Shown here in pieces: positions 8,111-14,880 of a stretch of 64,000 nucleotides of DNA. The stretch is from Dyella sp. C11. GTDB lineage: Bacteria > Pseudomonadota > Gammaproteobacteria > Xanthomonadales > Rhodanobacteraceae. The notes under the pieces were generated by a model, which saw only the letters and a list, made by a program, of their open reading frames with translations, did not search any database and had not been told where the DNA came from. The DNA lies in NCBI RefSeq assembly GCF_003121485.1, contig NZ_QAVX01000001.1:310001-374000 (forward strand). The letters run 5' to 3'. The stretch's first letter is position 1. Every line of letters begins with the position of its first letter. Position numbers and translations under genes: made by a program.

Positions 8111-9100
8111 ATGTACCTCCCTTCGCTTGCCCAGCTGGCGCTCGGCAGCCGCCTCAAATCCCTCAGCGACCACTTCTATGCCGCGGTGGACGAGGTTTAC
8201 CGCACCTGCGGTGCCGGCGTGGAGTCGCGCTGGTTCCCGGTGCTGCGCTTCCTTTGGGAGAACGGCGAAACCACCGTCAGCGACGTGGCGCAGGCCATTG
8301 GCCAGACCCATTCCGCGGTCAGCCAGTTGGCCGACAAACTGGTCGACGCCGGCCTGGTATGCCGCAAGAAGGACGCCCAGGACGGCCGTCGCAGCCTGCT
8401 CTCCTTGACCGAGAAGGGCCGGGCGGACCTCTCGGCGCTCGGTCCGATCTGGGTGTCCGTCCGCCGGGGCATCATGAAATCGCTGGGCGAAGAGGGCCTG
8501 GTGACCTTGCTCGATGCGCTCGCGGCGACGGAAGCCGCCCTGCAGGAGCGGCCCGTGGTGGAGGCCATGCTGGCCGAGCACGCGGCCGTGACCTCGGCGG
8601 CGGTCGAAGTGGTGGGCTACGAGCCGGGCCTCAAGGAGCACTTCTACCGGCTCAATGCCCAGTGGCTGGAGCGCCATTTCCGCATCGAGGACATCGACCG
8701 CGAGCTGCTGGGCGACCCCGAGCGCTACGTGCTCGCGCCGGGCGGCGCCATTTTCTTCGCGCGACTGGCTGGCGAAGTCATCGGCACCTGCGCTCTGCTG
8801 CAAGAGTCGCCGGGCGTTTATGAGCTTTCGAAGATGGGCGTGGACGAAACCTTCCGAGGCATGGGCGCCGGAAGGTGCCTGCTGGCGGCCGCCATCGCCG
8901 AATTCCATCGTCGCCAGGGCAGGGAGCTGTTCCTGGAATCCAACAGCCGCCTGAAGACCGCGTTGCGCATGTACGAGCAGGCGGGCTTCGTGCTGCAGCC
9001 GTCGGTGCGCCAGGGTTCGCACTACGAGCGCGCCGATGTGTACATGGTCTATCAACCAAGCCACGCCCAAGGCGTCAGGTCGGGCTCGGCCAAGGGCTGA
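8111..9100 (+). CDS. MarR-type regulator fused to a GNAT acetyltransferase
   Basis: A 329-residue two-domain protein. The N-terminal part (about residues 1-140) is a winged helix: TVSDVAQAIGQTHSAVSQL is the helix-turn-helix and RKKDAQDGRRSLLSLTEKG the wing. The C-terminal part (about 155-315) is an N-acetyltransferase fold with the acetyl-CoA loop VDETFRGMGAGRCLL and the ESNSRLKTALRMYEQAGF region. Such fusions are a recurrent family in proteobacteria, in which the acetyltransferase ligand may modulate DNA binding. It is monocistronic, with its own AT-rich upstream region (TTACATAATT near 8083) and a strong terminator after it. Target genes are unknown. Confidence 0.85.
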   Translation: MYLPSLAQLALGSRLKSLSDHFYAAVDEVYRTCGAGVESRWFPVLRFLWENGETTVSDVAQAIGQTHSAVSQLADKLVDAGLVCRKKDAQDGRRSLLSLTEKGRADLSALGPIWVSVRRGIMKSLGEEGLVTLLDALAATEAALQERPVVEAMLAEHAAVTSAAVEVVGYEPGLKEHFYRLNAQWLERHFRIEDIDRELLGDPERYVLAPGGAIFFARLAGEVIGTCALLQESPGVYELSKMGVDETFRGMGAGRCLLAAAIAEFHRRQGRELFLESNSRLKTALRMYEQAGFVLQPSVRQGSHYERADVYMVYQPSHAQGVRSGSAKG

Positions 9101-9121
9101 CCGACGGGGCTCGCAGGCATG

Positions 9122-9148
9122 AAAAAACCCGGCCTTGGCCGGGTTTTT
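9122..9148. terminator. Bidirectional intrinsic terminator between the MarR-GNAT gene and clp
   Basis: AAAAAACCCGGCC/TT/GGCCGGGTTTTT forms a perfect stem with an A-tract on one side and a T-tract on the other, serving both convergent genes. Confidence 0.9.
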
Positions 9149-9171
9149 CTTGTTGCTTGCCTTGAGAAGGC

Positions 9172-9879
9172 TCAGCGCGTGCCGCGGACCACGATGGTCT
9201 TGCCGGCCACGGCGATCATGCCTTGCTCTTCCAGCTGCTTGAGCACGCGGCCCACCATTTCGCGCGCGCAGCCGACGATACGGCTGACTTCCTGGCGGGA
9301 AATGCGGATCTGGGTGCCTTCCGGGTGAGTCATCGCATCCGGCTCCTGGCACAGGTCCAGCAGCGTCTTGGAGATGCGGTTGGTCACGTCCATGAAGGCC
9401 ATGCGGCTTACCTGGCGCGAGGTGCGCAGCAGGCGGTGCGTCAGCTGGGAGCCGATGGCGAACAGGATCTTGGGGCATTCCTCGCGCAGCGGGCCTTCCA
9501 TCAGCTGGAACAGGCGCTCGTAGCTGATTTCGGCCATTTCACAGGCTGTGCGGGTGCGCACCATGGATTCGCGCTGTGCCTGCTCCACGAACAGGCCCAT
9601 TTCGCCGATGAACTGGCCGCGGCTCAGGTACGCCAGGATCAATTCGCGGCCCTGTTCGTCCTCGGTGCAGACGGCCAGGGAGCCATCCACGATGTAGTAG
9701 AGGGTGTTGGCGGGGTCGCCGGGGCGGATGATGGCCGTCTTGCCCGGGTAGCGACGGCGGTGACAAAGCGCCAGGAAGCGCTCCATCGAAGCCGGGTCCG
9801 GGGCGAAGTTGGCTGGCGCCTGGGAACGTTCAAAAGCTTGCTGCAGCTGATATTTGAGTTGCGCCACGATAGATCCCAT
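9172..9879 (-). CDS. clp: CRP-like global regulator Clp
   Basis: A CRP/FNR-family protein of about 235 residues. The N-terminal cyclic-nucleotide-type beta barrel contains RRRYPGKTAIIRPGDPA, LYYIVDGSLAV and FIGEMGLF; the C-terminal winged helix contains RISRQEVSRIVGCAREMVGRVLKQLE followed by GKTIVVRGTR. The sequence matches the Xanthomonas Clp pattern, whose DNA binding is antagonised by cyclic di-GMP rather than needing cAMP, and which controls virulence factors, exopolysaccharide and motility. The ATG at 9879 matches the family length; a TTG at 9921 with a purine-rich upstream region is an alternative. It is divergent from speD. Ligand preference is inferred from the family. Confidence 0.9.
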   Translation of the reverse strand: MGSIVAQLKYQLQQAFERSQAPANFAPDPASMERFLALCHRRRYPGKTAIIRPGDPANTLYYIVDGSLAVCTEDEQGRELILAYLSRGQFIGEMGLFVEQAQRESMVRTRTACEMAEISYERLFQLMEGPLREECPKILFAIGSQLTHRLLRTSRQVSRMAFMDVTNRISKTLLDLCQEPDAMTHPEGTQIRISRQEVSRIVGCAREMVGRVLKQLEEQGMIAVAGKTIVVRGTR

Positions 9880-10146
9880 AGATGAAAACCCGGGGTCCGA
9901 AGACGCCCCCCGACAGTCCAATCCGTCCCCCCTTCGGCATTATGGCAGACTAATCTGGCCCACCGGAGGTTCAGTTTTCCATTTTTTTGCCGCATACTTC
10001 ACGGTCTTTCGGACGCGATCCCTTTGTCGCGCTCCGGTCACAAGGGTCGTGGAAGCTTCCTGCTTTCACGTCGAATTATCCAGCGGGGACCCTTGTAGCT
10101 AACCCGCCTCTACTGCTGGCCCTATCCCCGGCCATGGAGAGTCGCT
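9880..10146. promoter_or_regulatory. Divergent promoter region of clp and speD
   Basis: This 267-bp gene-free stretch must hold both promoters. On the minus strand CATAAT (about 9938-9943) is a plausible -10 box for clp. No clear CRP-type palindrome (TGTGA-N6-TCACA) was found by eye. Confidence 0.4.
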
Positions 10147-10932
10147 GTGGTGAAACCGCTTCCGCGCCTGCGTTTGCAGGGCTTCAACAATCTGACCAAG
10201 GCACTGAGCTTCAACATCTACGACATCTGCTATGCAGTGTCCGAAGAGCAACGCCAGCGCTACATCGAGTACATCGATGAGCAGTACGACGCCGATCGTC
10301 TCACCCAGATCCTGACGGATGTGGCCGAGATCATCGGTGCCAACATCCTGAACATTGCACGCCAGGACTACGATCCGCAAGGCGCGTCGGTGACGATCCT
10401 CATTTCCGAGGAGCCCGTGGTCGAGAAGCTCGGCCGCGACACGATCTCCGATGCCGTGGTCGCGCACCTGGACAAGAGCCACATCACCGTCCACACCTAC
10501 CCGGAAACGCATCCGCACAACGGCATCGCGACTTTCCGCGCGGACATCGATGTCGCCACCTGCGGCGTGATCTCGCCGCTGAAGGCCCTGAACTACCTGA
10601 TCGACAGCTTCGAGTCGGACATCGTCATCGCGGACTACCGCGTGCGCGGCTTCACGCGTGACGTGAAGGGCAAGAAGCACTTCATCGACCACAAGATCAA
10701 CTCCGTGCAGGACTACCTGGCCAAGCACATTCGCCAGAAGTACGAGATGTTCGACGTGAACGTGTACCAGGAAAACATGTTCCACACGAAGATGCACATC
10801 AAGGACTTCGACCTTGATACGTATCTGTTCGAGGCGCATGCGGATGATCTTTCGTTCAAGGAACGCCAGCGCATCGAGTCGCTGCTGCGCCGCGAGATCG
10901 AAGAGCTCTTCCACGGTCGCAACCTGATGTAA
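10147..10932 (+). CDS. speD: S-adenosylmethionine decarboxylase proenzyme (class 1A, E. coli type)
   Basis: Produces decarboxylated AdoMet, the aminopropyl donor for spermidine. At 261 residues it matches the long gammaproteobacterial class rather than the short class 1B. The self-cleavage site is visible as [13 protein letters not shown]: cleavage between Lys110 and Ser111 would turn the Ser into the pyruvoyl cofactor. The start is GTG at 10147. speE is not nearby. The last 24 codons and the terminator are repeated 240 bp downstream (see the repeat entries), leaving the gene itself intact. Confidence 0.96.
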   Translation: MVKPLPRLRLQGFNNLTKALSFNIYDICYAVSEEQRQRYIEYIDEQYDADRLTQILTDVAEIIGANILNIARQDYDPQGASVTILISEEPVVEKLGRDTISDAVVAHLDKSHITVHTYPETHPHNGIATFRADIDVATCGVISPLKALNYLIDSFESDIVIADYRVRGFTRDVKGKKHFIDHKINSVQDYLAKHIRQKYEMFDVNVYQENMFHTKMHIKDFDLDTYLFEAHADDLSFKERQRIESLLRREIEELFHGRNLM

Positions 10933-10934
10933 CG

Positions 10935-10962
10935 AAAAACCCGCCGAAAGGCGGGTTTTTTT
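10935..10962 (+). terminator. speD intrinsic terminator, first copy
   Basis: AAAAACCCGCC/GAAA/GGCGGGTTTTTTTT directly after the stop codon: an 11-bp stem with a GNRA-type loop and a long T-tract. Confidence 0.92.
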
Positions 10963-10978
10963 TGGGGCGCGAAGTCAC

Positions 10979-11097
10979 TGTGGGAGCGCACCCTGTGCGC
11001 GACCGCGGCGCCTCCGGCATCTCAGTCGATGGTCGTCGCGAGGTTGCTTGTCGCCTTGGGCTCCCTCGGACAGTCGCGCACAGGGTGCGCTCCCACA
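10979..11097. repeat. REP-like inverted pair (REPIN A)
   Basis: Left arm TGTGGGAGCGCACCCTGTGC... (10979-11003) and its inverse ...GCACAGGGTGCGCTCCCACA (11073-11097) flank about 70 bp. The arms are 24-25 bp and nearly perfect complements. It resembles the REP doublets common in Pseudomonas and Xanthomonadales, which are mobilised by RAYT transposases; none is in the window. Confidence 0.85.
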
Positions 11098-11174
11098 AAG
11101 GAATGCCAGCGCATCGAGTCGCTGCTGCGCCGCGAGATCGAAGAGCTCTTCCACGGTCGCAACCTGATGTAACG

Positions 11175-11202
11175 AAAAACCCGCCGAAAGGCGGGTTTTT
11201 TC
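11175..11202 (+). terminator. Duplicated speD terminator, second copy
   Basis: The stem and loop are identical to the copy at 10935; the T-tract is interrupted by one C. It could act as a back-up terminator for speD. Confidence 0.8.
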
Positions 11203-11220
11203 TTTGAGGCGCCAGGTCAC

Positions 11221-11337
11221 TGTAGGAGCGCACTTGTGCGCGACCGCAGCATTCCCGCACCTCCTCAGTCAGCGGTTGTCGCGATGCCCGGGGCGCGCAG
11301 CCACTCTGAAGTGGTCGCGCACAAGTGCGCTCCTACA
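11221..11337. repeat. REP-like inverted pair (REPIN B)
   Basis: TGTAGGAGCGCACTTGTGCG... (11221-11244) pairs with ...GCACAAGTGCGCTCCTACA (11314-11337). The outer bases (TAGGAG, CTTG) differ from REPIN A (TGGGAG, CCCTG), so this is a different sequence variant. It lies just past the coq7 stop. Confidence 0.85.
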
Positions 11338-11360
11338 AAGAGCTTGTCGCCGGGCGGCGC

Positions 11361-12002
11361 TCAAACCCGGTACGCCACCGCCTTCATCACCATCGACGTC
11401 ACATGCATCACGCCGGGAATCGGAAACGGCAAGTCGATGCCGCCACGCTCCCGCGCGTTGTGCGCATGGCGAATCTCGTCCGCCTGCATCTGCGACAGCA
11501 CGGCACGCGAACGCTCATCCTGCGGCGGCAGCCTGTCGAGGTGTTCCTCCAGATGCGCTTCCACCTGACGCTCGGTTTCCACCACAAAGCCCAGGCTCAC
11601 CGGATCGCCTGCCAGCGCGGCCAGCGCGCCGATGGCGTAGCTGCCGGCGTACCACAACGGATTGAACAGGCTAGGGCGGCTGTCCAGCTCCTTCAGGCGT
11701 TCGCTGCACCAGGCCAGATGGTCGGTTTCCTCGGCGGCGGCGTGCAGCAGGTGCTCGCGCGTTTCTTCGTTGCGCGCCAGGGCGGCCTGGCCGTCATAGA
11801 GCGCTTGTGCGCACACCTCGCCCGTGTGGTTGATGCGCATCAGGCCGGCGGCGTGACGGCGCTCGGCGTCGTCCATGTCGGCTTCTTCGAAGGCATCGGC
11901 GGGTGACGGGCGCGCAGCTTCCGGTGCACCGGACACGGTTTCCAGCGCGCGTTCGATGCCGGCGAGCAGACGGTCGAGCGGGGAAAGCGTGCGAGCGTTC
12001 AT
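11361..12002 (-). CDS. coq7: 3-demethoxyubiquinol 3-hydroxylase (Coq7/UbiF-type di-iron monooxygenase)
   Basis: Carries out the penultimate hydroxylation of ubiquinone biosynthesis at the inner membrane. At 213 residues it shows the two-fold di-iron carboxylate pattern: an early Glu in [22 protein letters not shown] (ExxH), a Glu in [13 protein letters not shown], and EIRHAHNA (second ExxH). Many Xanthomonadales use Coq7 in place of UbiF. Its ATG overlaps the stop of an upstream GlcF-like gene (ATGA), implying coupled translation. It is convergent with speD. Confidence 0.95.
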   Translation of the reverse strand: MNARTLSPLDRLLAGIERALETVSGAPEAARPSPADAFEEADMDDAERRHAAGLMRINHTGEVCAQALYDGQAALARNEETREHLLHAAAEETDHLAWCSERLKELDSRPSLFNPLWYAGSYAIGALAALAGDPVSLGFVVETERQVEAHLEEHLDRLPPQDERSRAVLSQMQADEIRHAHNARERGGIDLPFPIPGVMHVTSMVMKAVAYRV

Positions 12003-13210
12003 GGCGACATCTCCAGTTGCTGCGCCAGCAGCGTAAGCGGATGCATGTGCGGCCAGTGCGCACCGTGCTCATCCATGCCGGCGGCGAGATGCAGCCGGCA
12101 TCCGATATTGGACGACAACAGCTGCTGTGGTGCCAAGGTGGCGATCTGTCCCAGCACGCCGTCGCGAAGGCGCGCAGCGCGCTCGGGGAATTCCAGCATG
12201 TGCGAGCCCGCTGCGCCGCAACAGTGGGGCGGGCGCGGCACGACCGCCACGTCGAGCGAAGGGATCTTGCTCAACAGTTTTTGCAGGGCGGACTCACTGC
12301 GGGCCACGTTGAGCTGAGTGCATGGCAAGTGGAGCGCCACACGACGAGCCAACGGACGAAACGTGAGCTGGTCCAGGCGCGCAGCCAATAGCGAGACAGG
12401 GTCGACGACGGCGACCTCCGGCAGTGCGCGCCGCAACGTGCCCAGGCAACCGGGCGTCACCGTCACCAGCTGGCTGGCGCCGGAGCGTTGCCAGTTGTCG
12501 CGCACGCGTTCGGCAAGGCGATCGGCGGCCTCCATGTCACCACCGTGAAGATCCATGGCGCCGCAACAGAACGCAGGCAGCCGTTCCACGCGATAACCGG
12601 CCGCGCGTAACAGCGCGATGGCCGAACGTTCCGCCGCTTCATCTTCGACGCTGGCCACGCAGCCGGGAAAAATCGCGACGGTGATTGAATCGGCGTCGCT
12701 CCTTGGCGAAATCGAGGGCACCGTCTCGTCGGTGGCTTCTTCGGGCCACGTCTGCAGTGCCGCCCGCCACGGAGAGCCCGCGGGAAGTCGATGGGTGAGC
12801 CGATTCTTCCAGCGCGCCACGCCGCTCGCCCCTGCAAGCCTGGCGGCAAGCCGCAAAAGGGTTGGCTGCTTCAGCGCCGCCAGCAGCTGTTTGGGACGTT
12901 CCGGCGAGGGGCCGATGAGCGCACGCGTTTCAACCAACAGCTCGTCGTATTTGACGTTGGCGGGGCATACGCGCTGGCAATTGAGGCAGCCCAGGCAGTG
13001 GTCCAGATGGATACGCAGGGCCGCCGTGGGTTCTGCGTCGCCCCGGGCCAGTGCCGCGGCAATGGCAATGCGGCCGCGCGGCGATTCCGCCTCGTTGCCG
13101 TCCAGGCCGTAGGTAGGGCAGGTGGGCAGGCACAGGCCACACTGCACGCACTGGTCGGCGAGCGCGGCGATCTTCTGTTTTCGAGTAAGGGGGGGCTTTT
13201 CAAGCGCCAT
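11999..13210 (-). CDS. GlcF-like iron-sulfur protein with two CCG domains
   Basis: A 403-residue protein, close to the length of glycolate oxidase subunit GlcF. The N-terminus has two 4Fe-4S ferredoxin motifs: Cys21, 24, 27 and 31 ([11 protein letters not shown]), and Cys72, 75, 78 and 82 ([11 protein letters not shown]). Two cysteine-rich (CCG) domains follow, with FPGCVAS...[12 protein letters not shown] and LPCTQLN...PHCCGAAGS. Such subunits pass electrons from a flavoprotein dehydrogenase to quinone, but no GlcD/GlcE-like flavoprotein is adjacent. Its stop overlaps the coq7 start, linking it to ubiquinone synthesis. An ATG at 13219 is an alternative start. The exact partner is unknown; a glcF label would be premature. 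Confidence 0.8.
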   Translation of the reverse strand: MALEKPPLTRKQKIAALADQCVQCGLCLPTCPTYGLDGNEAESPRGRIAIAAALARGDAEPTAALRIHLDHCLGCLNCQRVCPANVKYDELLVETRALIGPSPERPKQLLAALKQPTLLRLAARLAGASGVARWKNRLTHRLPAGSPWRAALQTWPEEATDETVPSISPRSDADSITVAIFPGCVASVEDEAAERSAIALLRAAGYRVERLPAFCCGAMDLHGGDMEAADRLAERVRDNWQRSGASQLVTVTPGCLGTLRRALPEVAVVDPVSLLAARLDQLTFRPLARRVALHLPCTQLNVARSESALQKLLSKIPSLDVAVVPRPPHCCGAAGSHMLEFPERAARLRDGVLGQIATLAPQQLLSSNIGCRLHLAAGMDEHGAHWPHMHPLTLLAQQLEMSP

Positions 13211-13257
13211 GGTGATCATGCTATCATTGCCAGCTCGCATCCCACCGGTCGGTGGGC

Positions 13258-13287
13258 TTGCGCGATTGATGAAAACTCCGTTATCAT
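13258..13287 (+). promoter_or_regulatory. Probable rplM-rpsI promoter
   Basis: TTGCGC (13258-13263) and TATCAT (13282-13287) are separated by 18 bp and lie about 65 bp upstream of rplM. Confidence 0.45.
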
Positions 13288-13316
13288 CTCGCGCCTTTGT
13301 TCCACCGATTATGTGA

Positions 13317-13334
13317 ACCGCCCGTTGTGGCGGC
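13317..13334 (+). promoter_or_regulatory. Leader hairpin upstream of rplM
   Basis: ACCGCC/CGTTGT/GGCGGC forms a short GC-rich hairpin 18 nt before the rplM start. L13 operons of gammaproteobacteria are autoregulated through their leader, so this may be the target; the assignment is inference. Confidence 0.3.
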
Positions 13335-13351
13335 AGACTAGGTATTCTGAA

Positions 13352-13780
13352 ATGAAAACGTTCAGCGCCAAGCCGGAAAGCGTCAAGCGCGATTGGTTCG
13401 TGATTGACGCCACGGATAAGACGCTCGGTCGTCTCTCGACCGAGATCGCCCGCCGTCTGCGTGGCAAGCACAAGCCGGAATTCACCCCGCACGTCGACAC
13501 CGGCGATTACATCGTTGTGGTCAACGCCGAGAAGGTGGCTGTCACCGGTGCCAAGCTGGACGACAAGATGTATCACCGCTTCACCGGTTACGTCGGCAAC
13601 CTCAAGACCACGAGTCTGAAGGACCTGCTGGCTTCGCACCCGGAGCGCGTCATCGAAATCGCCGTCAAGGGCATGCTGCCGAAGAATCCGCTCGGCCGCG
13701 CGATGTACCGCAAGCTCAAGGTGTACGGTGGTGCCGAGCATCCGCACACCGCTCAGCAGCCGCAGGCGCTGGAAATCTAA
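13352..13780 (+). CDS. rplM: 50S ribosomal protein L13
   Basis: A large-subunit protein of 142 residues, the normal family length. Recognisable stretches are [18 protein letters not shown] near the N-terminus, [16 protein letters not shown] in the middle, and the C-terminal [18 protein letters not shown] with the family signature. It is followed after 9 bp by rpsI in the conserved L13-S9 pair. The frame extends far upstream, but the region before the ATG is the leader. Confidence 0.98.
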   Translation: MKTFSAKPESVKRDWFVIDATDKTLGRLSTEIARRLRGKHKPEFTPHVDTGDYIVVVNAEKVAVTGAKLDDKMYHRFTGYVGNLKTTSLKDLLASHPERVIEIAVKGMLPKNPLGRAMYRKLKVYGGAEHPHTAQQPQALEI

Positions 13781-13789
13781 GGAATCATC

Positions 13790-14182
13790 ATGGCTATCCA
13801 GCAGAACTACGGCACCGGCCGCCGCAAGACCTCCGCCGCTCGCGTGTTCCTTCGCAAGGGCACCGGCGCGATCACCGTCAACGGCAAGACGCTCGACCAG
13901 TTCTTCGGTCGTGAAACGTCGCGCATGATCGTTCGTCAGCCGCTTGAGCTGATCGATGCGACCGAGAAGTTCGACGTGAACGTCACCGTCGCTGGCGGCG
14001 GCATCACCGGCCAGGCTGGCGCGATCCGTCTCGGCATCGCCCGCGCCCTGATCGAATACGACGAAAGCCTGAAGTCCCAGCTCCGCAAGGCTGGCTTCGT
14101 GACCCGCGACGCCCGCGAGGTCGAGCGCAAGAAGGTCGGTCTGCACAAGGCCCGCCGCGCTACCCAGTTCTCGAAGCGCTAA
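13790..14182 (+). CDS. rpsI: 30S ribosomal protein S9
   Basis: A small-subunit protein of 130 residues. It begins with the family-typical [15 protein letters not shown], contains [19 protein letters not shown], and ends in the conserved SKR tail that reaches the P-site tRNA. It has an AAGGAA-type ribosome binding site in the short gap after rplM and is co-transcribed with it. Confidence 0.98.
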   Translation: MAIQQNYGTGRRKTSAARVFLRKGTGAITVNGKTLDQFFGRETSRMIVRQPLELIDATEKFDVNVTVAGGGITGQAGAIRLGIARALIEYDESLKSQLRKAGFVTRDAREVERKKVGLHKARRATQFSKR

Positions 14183-14205
14183 TTCTCCTCGGAGAGTTGC
14201 TTCGA

Positions 14206-14247
14206 CGGTTCGGTGCATCAAGTCAGAGCGCACCGAACTGAAGGGTT
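14206..14247 (+). terminator. Terminator-like hairpin after rpsI
   Basis: GTTCGGTGC (14208-14216) pairs with GCACCGAAC (14230-14238) around a 13-nt loop, followed by GGGTTTT just before the tRNA. Confidence 0.55.
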
Positions 14248-14248
14248 T

Positions 14249-14322
14249 TGGGAGATCGTCTAACGGTAGGACAACGGACTCTGACTCCGTTTATCTAGGT
14301 TCGAATCCTAGTCTCCCAGCCA
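14249..14322 (+). tRNA. tRNA-Gln (anticodon CTG)
   Basis: A 74-nt cloverleaf: acceptor TGGGAGA/TCTCCCA, discriminator G and encoded CCA. The anticodon stem ACGGA/TCCGT encloses the loop CTCTGAC, so the anticodon is CTG and reads CAG. The T-arm contains GGTTCGAATCC. Confidence 0.96.
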
Positions 14323-14362
14323 AAAACAAAAAGCCCGCCTTCATGGCGGGCTTTTTGTTTTT
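14322..14362. terminator. Terminator after tRNA-Gln
   Basis: An 18-bp perfect stem, AAAAACAAAAAGCCCGCC and its complement, with a TTCAT loop, starting at the last base of the tRNA. A/T tracts on both sides make it symmetric. Confidence 0.9.
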
Positions 14363-14460
14363 GATTGGGAGGGTGAGGACTCGGACCCCGTTCGACAAAT
14401 TTGCTGGGAGCAAATTTGGACAGCGCATAGCGCTGGCCCCGGAGCGCGCAGCGCGGAGGG

Positions 14461-14494
14461 GTGAGCCCCAAGGATGGGGCGAACAATCCAAGCC
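14461..14494 (+). repeat. Direct repeat copy 1 downstream of tRNA-Gln
   Basis: A 34-bp element with the stem GCCCCA/TGGGGC; it matches 14601-14634 at all but three or so positions. Confidence 0.75.
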
Positions 14495-14600
14495 TTCACG
14501 CAATCGCCCATCACCTGAGCCAATCTGCGCTTGTCCATATAGTTTTCGAACTTGTTTGGACCGAGCCTCAGTGATCGCCCCGTTACGCGCAACGCTGGGA

Positions 14601-14634
14601 GTGAGCCCCACGGCTGGGGCGAACAATCCAAACC
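14601..14634 (+). repeat. Direct repeat copy 2 downstream of tRNA-Gln
   Basis: Second copy, exactly 140 bp after the first, in the same orientation. Confidence 0.75.
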
Positions 14635-14880
14635 TCCGCGACACCACGCTCCATCTGAGCCGAGCTGTGCTCTTGGCAAAACTTCACCCCAGACGTTTGC
14701 GTCGATCTACGGACCAGGACTAGAGCGCGCAATTCGCAGTCTTGCGCGCTTCGATTCCCAACGCCTCCGCGAAAGCTATCAACCAGCCGAACCAACCACC
14801 CCACCCCATTCACAACCCAAGTACACCCCGCCACCCACGCTACCGCCAACGCCGGCTTTCCCGGCAGCGATGCGACGCCC

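Larger units (their letters stand above)
10861..11100 (+). repeat. 240-bp tandem duplication, unit 1 (3' end of speD, terminator, REPIN)
   Basis: This unit starts inside speD and ends with CACAAAG. Bases 10861-10951 are identical to 11101-11191 except for one substitution (GAACGCC against GAATGCC). The remainder, carrying the REP-like palindrome, aligns only in part with unit 2. Confidence 0.9.
11101..11340 (+). repeat. 240-bp tandem duplication, unit 2 (copy of speD 3' end, terminator, REPIN)
   Basis: A non-coding copy of the last 24 speD codons with its TAA and terminator (second stem at 11175-11200), then a REP-like palindrome of a different sequence variant. It lies between speD and the convergent coq7, fills most of the 428-bp gap, and has no start codon of its own. 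Confidence 0.9.
14363..14880. other. Gene-free region between tRNA-Gln and the MFS gene, with two related 140-bp repeats
   Basis: No coding gene is seen in these 518 bases. Two copies of GTGAGCCCCA-n-GG-n-TGGGGC-GAACAATCCAA begin at 14461 and 14601; each contains the hairpin GCCCCA/TGGGGC, and similarity continues on both sides (for example CTGAGCC near 14514 and 14656). They form an imperfect tandem repeat with a 140-bp period. Minus-strand ORFs across it read through the tRNA and are not real. The end (14760-14880) is C-rich with no feature. Confidence 0.6.

Noticed and set aside
14291-14647. Minus-strand frames reading into tRNA-Gln (ending RLGFEPR)
   Set aside because: This is the common artefact of translating the antisense of a tRNA T-arm and terminator.
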